Assembly (NCBI GenBank): GCA_900550745.1
Contig: URTO01000157.1
Coordinates: forward strand, 1-5,406
DNA from: an uncultured Desulfovibrio sp.
GTDB taxonomy: Bacteria; Desulfobacterota; Desulfovibrionia; Desulfovibrionales; Desulfovibrionaceae
Direction: 5' to 3'
DNA: 5,406 nt
Shown: positions 1 to 5,262 of the stretch, piece by piece
Position numbering within the stretch: position 1 is the first letter of the stretch
Layout of the letters: each line of letters starts with the position of its first letter
The notes under the pieces: generated by a model
What the model was told of the DNA's origin: nothing
What the model saw: only the letters and a program-made list of their open reading frames with translations
Database searches by the model: none
Translations under genes and position numbers: made by a program

Positions 1-20
1 CGGGCCCCTTTTGTCAGGAT

Positions 21-50
21 ACTCCACTTTTTCCCACTTTCCCCCACTTT
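21..50 (-). promoter_or_regulatory. MraZ-type operator (three 10-bp direct repeats)
   Basis: Read on the - strand, 50-41, 40-31 and 30-21 are AAAGTGGGGG, AAAGTGGGAA and AAAGTGGAGT: three head-to-tail decamers sharing AAAGTGG in exact 10-bp phase. MraZ, the regulator encoded first in the dcw cluster, is known to bind direct repeats of a GTGGG/TGGGN core separated by 5 bp, and in Mollicutes repeats written AAAGTGKN; the match is close. A fourth, weaker copy (AAGGTGGGTG) lies at 71-62, one base out of phase. An SD-like AAGGGG at 10-5 on the same strand suggests a start codon just beyond the left edge. I infer that mraZ lies there, reads leftward and represses itself. The gene itself is not visible. 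Confidence 0.72.
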
Positions 51-76
51 GTCGTCCATTCCACCCACCTTGTCAA
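48..76 (-). promoter_or_regulatory. possible promoter of the leftward gene
   Basis: A perfect -35 hexamer TTGACA (76-71, - strand) is followed after 17 bp by GACAAA (53-48), a poor -10 with three consensus bases. This would put the start site within the MraZ-type repeats, an arrangement suited to autorepression. The weak -10 makes the exact promoter uncertain. The AT-rich stretch at 88-132 also contains TATA-like hexamers on both strands without good -35 partners. Confidence 0.35.
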
Positions 77-87
77 GAGGGTGACAA
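70..87. promoter_or_regulatory. dyad TTGTCA-N6-TGACAA, candidate operator
   Basis: A perfect 6-bp inverted repeat with a 6-bp spacer overlaps the leftward -35 hexamer. Its left half could also act as a rightward -35 (TTGTCA), with TATAAA at 91-96, although the 15-bp spacing is short. The position between two possible divergent promoters suggests a regulator site. No specific regulator is recognised. Confidence 0.3.
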
Positions 88-226
88 ATGTATAAAACCA
101 TATGTAATTATTTATTATACAAAATATTTTACCTGTTACGGAAACAGGCCCGGCTTCCGGCGCGGGACTTTCTCATTCCCACCGTGGGCCCAAAACGCCG
201 CCTCCCCGTCCGGCACACGCCGGGCC

Positions 227-415
227 GATTCCAATATTGGGGCGGCTACCCGTTCCGGCGCGCTGTCCCTCGAAAAGCTCGAAGCCATGACCAGCAGCTC
301 CACTGGCCTCGACATGCTCGCCATCCCCGGCGACACGCCCGCCGTTACCATTTCCGGCATCATCGCTGTGGAGATGAAACAACCGGATACTATGACAGAA
401 CCTTTTGATCCATAA
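227..415 (+). pseudogene. fragment of a DUF711/UPF0210 (PFL-family) protein gene
   Basis: The frame ending at TAA 413-415 encodes SGALSLEKLEAMT followed by GLDMLAIPGDTPAVTISGII. From memory this matches the characteristic C-terminal-half segment of the UPF0210/DUF711 'PFL family' proteins, including the block around LEAMT, GLDM(I/L)AIPGDTPA and the following IIA.EM. The match begins near D-S-N at 227 and fades after 376, where the family's usual continuation (NNKTTAVR-type residues and the GGRIPAP end) is missing. The preceding codons of the same frame, from 11, do not resemble the family and run through the AT-rich control region. The normal protein is roughly 450 residues, so about 50 codons survive with both ends lost. 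I infer a relic left by deletion. Its biochemical role is not established, and no start codon or ribosome binding site serves it. Confidence 0.68.
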
Positions 416-579
416 GTTCGGAAAGTTCCGGAGGATGCCGGGCCAGCCGCATGCGCGGCCTCCCCGCATCTTTTCCTTCCTGAAAAAAGAGGCTAGTTTC
501 TGCCCCATGCCGACGAGACGGGGCCGCCCCGCGCCGCGCCGGAGGGACGCCGTCCGGCGCCCATCACCCAACCCACCGC
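416..579 (+). other. gap between DUF711 relic and folC, with GC-rich hairpin
   Basis: No supportable gene lies here. The clearest structure is at 536-560: GCGCCGGA (536-543) and TCCGGCGC (553-560) form a perfect 8-bp stem with a 9-nt loop, ending 20 bp before the folC ribosome binding site. Just upstream GGGG/CCCC (520-523/527-530) can form a small hairpin, and GCCGC-ATGC-GCGGC is another at about 449-462. None is followed by a T-tract on the + strand, so intrinsic termination is not supported. They may be folC leader structure, or chance in a GC-rich stretch. Confidence 0.4.
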
Positions 580-584
580 AAAGG
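580..584 (+). promoter_or_regulatory. folC ribosome binding site
   Basis: AAAGG sits 7 nt before ATG 592. The in-frame TTG at 586 would leave only one base after this motif, so the site decides in favour of the ATG. Confidence 0.6.
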
Positions 585-591
585 CTTGACA

Positions 592-1857
592 ATGCGTTTC
601 CATTCTTTCGACGACGTACAAGATCATCTCGACACCCTTGGGCTCTTTCACATGGACTTCGGCCTTGACCGCATGCGGAACGCACTGGACGCGCTCGGGC
701 TGCTTGCGCCCCCGTTCGTGACCGTGCAGATCGTCGGCACCAACGGCAAAGGCTCCACCTCCACCTTCCTGTCGTGCGTCGCCCGTGCGCATGGGCTGAA
801 CGTGGGCCTCTATACCTCGCCGCATTTCGTCACCCCGCGCGAGCGCATCCGCATCAACGGGACGATGCTGCCGGCAGACCGCTGGCCCGCGCTGGCCGAC
901 CGCGTCATGGAAGCGGCGCCCAACCTGACCTATTTTGAATTCCTCACGGCCCTCGGCCTGCTCGCCTTCGCCGAGGCGGGCGTGGATCTCGTCGTCATGG
1001 AGGCGGGGCTTGGCGGGCATTACGATGCGACGACGGCTATGACGGCGCAGGCCGTCTGCTTCACGCCCATCGGCATGGATCACGAAAAAATCCTCGGCCC
1101 GACCCTGACGGACATCGCCTCCGACAAGTCGCAGGCCATGCGCCCCGGCGTCCCGGCCTTCACCGCCCCGCAGGAAGCCGAGGCCCTCGCCTGCCTTCTC
1201 CGCACCGCACAGGAAAAAGGCTCGGAACTCCACGAAACAGCCTCGCTCCCGTTCCCGCAATCCCCCCTTGGGCTCGATGGGCCGCACCAGCGCACCAATG
1301 CCCGGCTGGCCGTCGCCGCATGGGACTGGCTCGCCAATCAGCGACACTGGCCCAATATGCCCGAAACCGTCGCCAAGGGGCTGGCTTCCGCGCATTTCCC
1401 CGGACGGTTCCAGCGCATCCCGGCCGCCAACGGCCTGCCGCCCCTGCTCCTTGACGGCGCGCACAACCCCCACGGCCTGCGCGCGTTTGAAACGGCCATC
1501 CGTGACGCGGGCATCCAGCTCGCCGCCGTCATCTTCTCCTGCCTTGCGGACAAGGATGTATCCGACATGCTGCCGTTTATCCGCCGCATCGCCGGGGACG
1601 CACCTTTGTTCGTCCCGACGATTCAGGACAACGAGCGGGCCATGAACGGCGAAGAGCTCGCAAAGCTCCTTGCCGAAGGTCGCGGGCCAGCCATCACGCA
1701 GCCAACCCAACGCCTGAGCCTCGCCCTAAAGGAAGCGGCCTCCTTCGTTCCCGCCGAAGACGCAGGTAGGCACCCCGTCCTGTTGTGCGGCTCCTTGTAT
1801 TTGCTCGGCGAGTTCTTTACCCTTCACCCGCAAACGCTGGAACAGGAGCTTGTCTAG
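592..1857 (+). CDS. folC: FolC: folylpolyglutamate / dihydrofolate synthase
   Basis: This cytoplasmic Mur-ligase-family enzyme uses ATP to add glutamate to folates, which keeps them in the cell. Many bacterial members also join glutamate to dihydropteroate to make dihydrofolate. The 421-residue product has the usual FolC length. Motifs in order: P-loop GTNGKGS (49-55); YTSPHF and the RERI.ING block (74-90); E-A-GLGG-HYDAT (137-147); IGMDH (160-164); K179 at the position of the usually carbamylated lysine in IA..K; HQRTNA (232-237); FPGRFQ (269-274); DGAHNP (288-293), opening the C-terminal ligase domain; and GSLYLLGE (400-407). The GGHYDATTA block differs from the commoner GGRLDATN, but the acidic and glycine residues remain. 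ATG 592 is preferred because AAAGG lies 7 nt upstream. The gene stands alone, with long gaps on both sides. Whether it has both activities cannot be told from sequence by eye. Confidence 0.95.
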   Translation: MRFHSFDDVQDHLDTLGLFHMDFGLDRMRNALDALGLLAPPFVTVQIVGTNGKGSTSTFLSCVARAHGLNVGLYTSPHFVTPRERIRINGTMLPADRWPALADRVMEAAPNLTYFEFLTALGLLAFAEAGVDLVVMEAGLGGHYDATTAMTAQAVCFTPIGMDHEKILGPTLTDIASDKSQAMRPGVPAFTAPQEAEALACLLRTAQEKGSELHETASLPFPQSPLGLDGPHQRTNARLAVAAWDWLANQRHWPNMPETVAKGLASAHFPGRFQRIPAANGLPPLLLDGAHNPHGLRAFETAIRDAGIQLAAVIFSCLADKDVSDMLPFIRRIAGDAPLFVPTIQDNERAMNGEELAKLLAEGRGPAITQPTQRLSLALKEAASFVPAEDAGRHPVLLCGSLYLLGEFFTLHPQTLEQELV

Positions 1858-1871
1858 CGGGAAGGGGGAAA

Positions 1872-1992
1872 GGCTTAGGCCGTGTCGTCAATTAGATATA
1901 ATCTATTGAAATTATTAATTATTTTTCGAGCTACAACAAATTATTTTCAATAATTTCAAATAGTTATATAACACAACGACACAACCTAGGCT
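1872..1992. mobile_element. 121-bp near-palindrome, MITE or IS-derived relic
   Basis: The two halves pair almost end to end: 1872-1879 with 1985-1992 (two G-T pairs), GTGTCGT 1882-1888 with ACGACAC 1976-1982, ATATAA 1896-1901 with 1964-1969, CTATT 1903-1907 with 1959-1963, and GAAATTATT 1908-1916 with 1949-1957. That is 35 pairs over arms of about 45 bp around a 32-nt centre, with only single-base bulges in the inner part. GC-rich ends enclose a very AT-rich interior, unlike the flanking gene. No transposase is encoded. The form fits a miniature inverted-repeat element. TTAG (1875-1878) and CTAG (1985-1989 region) flanking the inner ends could be a decayed 4-bp target duplication, which is inference. 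The IS family is not recognised. As RNA it could also act as a structured 3' end for folC. Confidence 0.6.
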
Positions 1993-2033
1993 ACGCCATA
2001 GGAAACGGTTGATGCTTGGCTTCTTGAAATTCC

Positions 2034-2261
2034 AAAGGAATGGCCAACAAAATGCCCCAGTCATGGAGCCCATCAGCGGAAAATTGGAGAAAAAGTCTGT
2101 ATTTTTAGCATACTGTCGAGATAAAACAACCATATGCCATGACAGAGTTCATTTTATTTCAAACAAATAACGGCACAAGCCTCCAGTAGAGAAAGCAACA
2201 GCGGAAAACTGAAAAAACGTATTTTCACCGTGCCTGTGGAAATGAACCAACCACATTCCAT
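2034..2261 (+). repeat. imperfect tandem duplication upstream of selA
   Basis: Two copies of one block lie about 125 bp apart. The clear core of copy A is 2074-2140 and of copy B 2199-2261. Both begin CAGCGGAAAA and end in an AACCA...CCAT segment. A hand alignment gives about 50 matches in 62 aligned bases with six gap columns. Weaker similarity extends upstream to about 2034 and 2162. Gap lengths are not multiples of three only, so a coding duplication is unlikely. Copy B holds a hairpin (TTTCAC / GTGGAAA, about 2224-2241, one bulge) and ends 15 bp before the selA start. I infer a duplicated leader or regulator-binding region for selA. TTGAAA at 2024-2029 with CAAAAT 18 bp downstream (2048-2053) is a possible promoter. 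Confidence 0.55.
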
Positions 2262-2280
2262 AATAAACCAAAACATATGA
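2242..2280 (+). CDS. possible 12-codon leader ORF overlapping selA start
   Basis: ATG 2242 opens a frame reading MNQPHSIINQNI. It stops at TGA 2278-2280, which overlaps the selA ATG (2277-2279) as ATGA. No Shine-Dalgarno is visible before selA, and none of the codons back to the in-frame TAG at 2187-2189 is an alternative start, so translational coupling from this small ORF would explain how selA is initiated. Against it, the ORF's own ribosome binding site is poor: GTGGA at 2236-2240 leaves one base of spacing. The peptide is unknown to me, and an ORF this short can arise by chance. Confidence 0.3.
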   Translation: MNQPHSIINQNI

Positions 2281-3683
2281 ATAAACTCTTTCGTTCCCTG
2301 CCTTCGGTCGACGCCTGCCTGAGCGGGCTGGAAAACGCCGCGCCCACGCTGTACGCAACGACGCCCCGCCCATTGCTCCGGTCGCTCACCAACGCCTTTC
2401 TGGACGGCTGCCGCAGAGACATCAAGGAAGGACGCCTTACGGATTCCGGGCAGCTCGGCTTGGACGCCCTGCTCCCCCGGCTCGCCGCCTTCGCGGAAAA
2501 AGGGGCCGCGCCGCGCTTCCGCCGCGTGCTCAACGCCACCGGGGTCGTCATCCATACCAATATGGGCCGCTCCGTCCTCGCGGACGAGGCCGTGGACGCC
2601 ATCCTCAAGGCTTGCCGGGGGTACTCCAACCTTGAGCTGAACCTTGCCACAGGGGAACGCGGCAGCCGCTACAGCCACGTTGAGGAACTGCTCTGCACGC
2701 TTACGGGAGCCGAGGCCGCCCTTGTGGTCAACAACAACGCCGCCGCCGTGCTGATTACGATGGACGCGCTCTGCTCAGGCGGCGAAGTCGTAGTCGCCAG
2801 AGGGCAGCTTGTGGAAATCGGAGGCAGCTTCCGCATCCCTGACGTCATGGAACGCAGCGGGGCCACCCTGCGCGAAGTCGGATGCACCAACCGCGTCCAC
2901 CCGCAGGACTACGAAAACGCCATCAACGAGCGCACGGTCGCCCTCATGCGCGTCCATACCTCGAACTACCGCATCGTCGGCTTCCATGCAGATGTACCCG
3001 TTGAGGAACTCGCGGACATGGCGCACCGGCACGGCCTCCCGCTCATTGAGGATCTGGGCAGCGGCAGCTTCCTCGACTTCACCGCAGCCGGGCTGCCCGG
3101 CGAACCGACCGTACCTTCGGTGGTTGCCGCGGGCGCGGACGTGGTTACCTTCTCCGGAGACAAAGTGCTCGGAGGCCCGCAGGCCGGGATTATCGTGGGG
3201 ACGAAGGCGATCATCGAAAAAATCAAGCGGAACCCGCTCAACCGGGCGCTGCGCATCGACAAGATGACCCTTGCCGCCCTTGAAGCAACCCTACGGCTGT
3301 ACCTGGACGAACAGCTCGCCCGGAAGCGCATCCCCACGGTCGCGATGATCACCGCAGCACCGGACGAACTCAAGCGCCGGGCCTCGCGTCTGGCTTCCCG
3401 GCTCCGCAAGGCGTGCGGGGACAAGGCCGAAATCCGGCTGGTGCGGGGAGAATCCCGCGTCGGCGGCGGATCGTTCCCCGAAAACGCCCTGCCGACCACA
3501 CTCGTGCGCGTCGCCCCCACGGGATGCACGCCGGAATGCCTCAAGCAACGCCTGCTCGAAACCGTTCCGCCGCTGATCGGGCGCCTTGAGGATCATGCCT
3601 TCCTGCTCGATCCGCGCACGCTCGCCGACGAGGAACTGCCCATGGCCGCCAATGTTATCGCGGATGCGCTGAATCAGACATGA
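2277..3683 (+). CDS. selA: SelA: L-seryl-tRNA(Sec) selenium transferase
   Basis: SelA is a cytoplasmic PLP enzyme that converts Ser-tRNA(Sec) plus selenophosphate into Sec-tRNA(Sec), the last step of bacterial selenocysteine synthesis. The 468 residues match the family length (about 460-470). An N-terminal helical region (about 1-75), where the family contacts tRNA, is followed by LNATGVVIHTNMGR (85-98), the LATGERGSRYSH block (123-134), VVNNNAAAV (150-158), RVHTSNY (225-231), EDLGSGS (258-264), the PLP-lysine motif FSGDKVLGGPQAG (292-304, K296) and RALRIDKMTLAALEATLR (323-340). A C-terminal domain contains GGGSFPE (396-402). All expected core motifs are intact. ATG 2277 is the only sensible start, as the frame is closed by TAG at 2187 with no other start codon between. 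It lacks a Shine-Dalgarno. selB does not follow, and the next gene, 116 bp on, is a peptidase. The organism should therefore carry selB, selC and selD elsewhere. Confidence 0.97.
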   Translation: MNKLFRSLPSVDACLSGLENAAPTLYATTPRPLLRSLTNAFLDGCRRDIKEGRLTDSGQLGLDALLPRLAAFAEKGAAPRFRRVLNATGVVIHTNMGRSVLADEAVDAILKACRGYSNLELNLATGERGSRYSHVEELLCTLTGAEAALVVNNNAAAVLITMDALCSGGEVVVARGQLVEIGGSFRIPDVMERSGATLREVGCTNRVHPQDYENAINERTVALMRVHTSNYRIVGFHADVPVEELADMAHRHGLPLIEDLGSGSFLDFTAAGLPGEPTVPSVVAAGADVVTFSGDKVLGGPQAGIIVGTKAIIEKIKRNPLNRALRIDKMTLAALEATLRLYLDEQLARKRIPTVAMITAAPDELKRRASRLASRLRKACGDKAEIRLVRGESRVGGGSFPENALPTTLVRVAPTGCTPECLKQRLLETVPPLIGRLEDHAFLLDPRTLADEELPMAANVIADALNQT

Positions 3684-3726
3684 GCATAACAGCGGCCTAC
3701 CCGGACACGGCTTTACAGCAAGGCCC

Positions 3727-3758
3727 CGGACTCTCCCGCATGGAAAGGGAGAGCCGGA
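3727..3758 (+). other. strong hairpin between selA and aminopeptidase gene
   Basis: CCGG (3727-3730) and CTCTCCC (3732-3738) pair with GGGAGAG (3748-3754) and CCGG (3755-3758), with A3731 bulged and a 9-nt loop. The stem is followed by AAAACC, not a T-tract, so a standard intrinsic terminator is not supported on the + strand. On the - strand no T-run follows either. It could mark the selA mRNA 3' end, work with Rho, or slow readthrough into the peptidase gene. Confidence 0.5.
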
Positions 3759-3786
3759 AAACCATATCACGACGCTCCAAACCATA

Positions 3787-3791
3787 AAGGA
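3787..3791 (+). promoter_or_regulatory. ribosome binding site of aminopeptidase gene
   Basis: AAGGA lies 8 nt before ATG 3800, in good position, and fixes the start. It contrasts with selA, which has no such motif. Confidence 0.7.
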
Positions 3792-3799
3792 CAACATAC

Positions 3800-5188
3800 A
3801 TGAACAACGAATTCGATTTCGAAACCAAAAACGGCTGGACGCACTACGCCGATGCGGCAAGCCAAGAACAGATGGACGCACTGGCCACCCGCTACATGGA
3901 TTTCCTCTCCCATGCGAAAACCGAACGCGAAACCGTGGATCTCGTGGTTGAAGCGTTGAAGGGTGCCGGCTTTTCCGAAGATTTCACAAAGGATCTCGTG
4001 TTCCGCACCTATCGGGGCAAGGCCGTCTTCGTGGCGCGCAAGGGCAAGAAGCCGCTCGCTTCGGGCGTGCGCCTCATCAGCGCCCATACCGACGCCCCGC
4101 GCCTTGACTTCAAGCAGCGCCCGCTTCAGGAACAGGTGGGCATCGGGCAGGCCAAGACCCACTACTACGGCGGCATCCGCAAATATCAATGGCTGGCCCG
4201 GCCTCTCGCCCTGCACGGCGTGATCGTCAAAGAGGACGGCACATCCATCAAGGTCGTGCTGGGCGAAGATCCCGGCGATCCGGTGTTCACCATCGCTGAC
4301 CTGCTGCCGCATCTGGCACAGAAGGAAGTCACCAAGACCGTAGCCGACGCCTTTGATGCGGAAAAGCTCAACGTAATCCTGGGGCACAGCCCTCTGCCTT
4401 CCGCTTCCGATACGAACGAAACCGCAAAAGAACAGAAAGATCCGGTTCGGGCGAACATCCTCGCCCTCCTCAACCGCAAATACGGCATCCGGGAAGAAGA
4501 TCTGATGTCCGCCGAATTGCAGGCCGTGCCCGCAGGCCCGGCGCGCTACGTCGGCCTTGATGCCGCCCTCATCGGCGGCTACGGGCAGGATGACCGCGTT
4601 TGCGTGTTCACCGCGCTGTCCGCCTTCTTGGACGCGCAAGCCCCCGAACACGCCAACTGCCTGATCTTCTGGGACAAGGAAGAAATCGGCTCCGAAGGCT
4701 CCACAGGCGCGCAAGGCCGTTTTCTTGAGTATTGCATGGAGGATCTCACGGAAGCATGGGAACCGGGAACCAAGGTTCGCGACGTCTTCCAGAACTCCAC
4801 GGCCGTTTCCGGCGACGTACACGCGGCTACCGACCCCGACTGGCAGGAACTGCACGAAAAGCTCAACGCCTCGATCATCGGGCACGGCCCCACGTTCTGC
4901 AAATTCACCGGTTCGCGCGGCAAATACGGGGCCAACGACGCCCATCCCGAATACATCGGCTGGCTGCGCGGCGTGCTCAATCGGAAAAACATCCCATGGC
5001 AGATGGCCGAACTCGGCAAGGTCGATCACGGCGGGGGCGGCACGGTAGCCCTCTATCTTGCGGCCTACGGCATGGACACCATCGATCTCGGCCCCGCCGT
5101 CCTCTCCATGCACAGCCCCTTTGAGCTGCTTTCCAAGGCCGATCTCTATTCCACAAAACTCGCGTATCAGGCCATTTTGGAAGCCTAA
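3800..5188 (+). CDS. M18-family zinc aminopeptidase
   Basis: The product is a cytoplasmic metallo-aminopeptidase of peptidase family M18 (aminopeptidase I / aspartyl aminopeptidase group), removing N-terminal residues from peptides. Family members are usually large, often dodecameric, two-zinc enzymes. The 462 residues are full length. Likely metal and catalytic residues appear in the family order: H96 in SAHTDAPR (with D98), the bridging Asp in GQDDR (D264 or D265), E294-E295 in WDKEEIGSEGS (general base then zinc ligand), D339 in SGDVHAATDP, and H438 in SMHSPFE. The segment at about 105-255 corresponds to the inserted oligomerisation domain. GANDAHPE (377-384) and DHGGGGT (409-415) also fit the family. 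No signal peptide or membrane segment is seen. The N-terminal residue preference (acidic, lysine or neutral) cannot be read from sequence, so names such as apeA or apeB are withheld. The gene is 116 bp after selA with its own ribosome binding site. Confidence 0.93.
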   Translation: MNNEFDFETKNGWTHYADAASQEQMDALATRYMDFLSHAKTERETVDLVVEALKGAGFSEDFTKDLVFRTYRGKAVFVARKGKKPLASGVRLISAHTDAPRLDFKQRPLQEQVGIGQAKTHYYGGIRKYQWLARPLALHGVIVKEDGTSIKVVLGEDPGDPVFTIADLLPHLAQKEVTKTVADAFDAEKLNVILGHSPLPSASDTNETAKEQKDPVRANILALLNRKYGIREEDLMSAELQAVPAGPARYVGLDAALIGGYGQDDRVCVFTALSAFLDAQAPEHANCLIFWDKEEIGSEGSTGAQGRFLEYCMEDLTEAWEPGTKVRDVFQNSTAVSGDVHAATDPDWQELHEKLNASIIGHGPTFCKFTGSRGKYGANDAHPEYIGWLRGVLNRKNIPWQMAELGKVDHGGGGTVALYLAAYGMDTIDLGPAVLSMHSPFELLSKADLYSTKLAYQAILEA

Positions 5189-5206
5189 GACCCACCCGTT
5201 ACGCTT

Positions 5207-5262
5207 GGGGAAGGGAAACTTTACTAAAGAATGGGGAGGACTTCCCCACATTTCCCTTCCCC
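5207..5262 (+). other. large inverted repeat folding as a three-way junction
   Basis: GGGGAAGGGAAA (5207-5218) and TTTCCCTTCCCC (5251-5262) are perfect 12-bp inverted repeats. The 32 bases between form two further hairpins: CTTT-ACT-AAAG (5219-5229), and TGGGGA / TCCCCA (5232-5237 / 5243-5248) with a 5-nt loop. The structure starts 18 bp after the aminopeptidase stop. It may act as a 3' stabiliser or transcription end, but no T-tract follows directly (CTCACC). A small structured RNA or a dispersed repeat are other possibilities. Confidence 0.6.

Noticed and set aside
11..226. 5' part of the open frame that ends in the DUF711-like relic
   Set aside because: These codons run through the MraZ-type repeats and the AT-rich control region, show no family resemblance, and lack a ribosome binding site. 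The frame is open by chance.
482..512. Possible - strand terminator (GGGGC / GCCTC stem then TTTTTT)
   Set aside because: The stem is five pairs with a wobble, and no - strand gene lies upstream of it. It is probably a chance T-run.
586..588. TTG as folC start
   Set aside because: It leaves one base after the AAAGG motif. ATG 592 has proper spacing.
493..1710. 405-codon open frame on the - strand opposite folC
   Set aside because: It is the antisense shadow of a clearly conserved gene. The translation is rich in Gly, Arg and Asp with no recognisable motif, as expected in GC-rich DNA.
1915..2133. 72-codon - strand ORF, possible transposase end
   Set aside because: No transposase motif is visible. 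It spans the palindrome and the non-coding repeat copy A, and the two repeat copies differ by gaps that break a shared frame.
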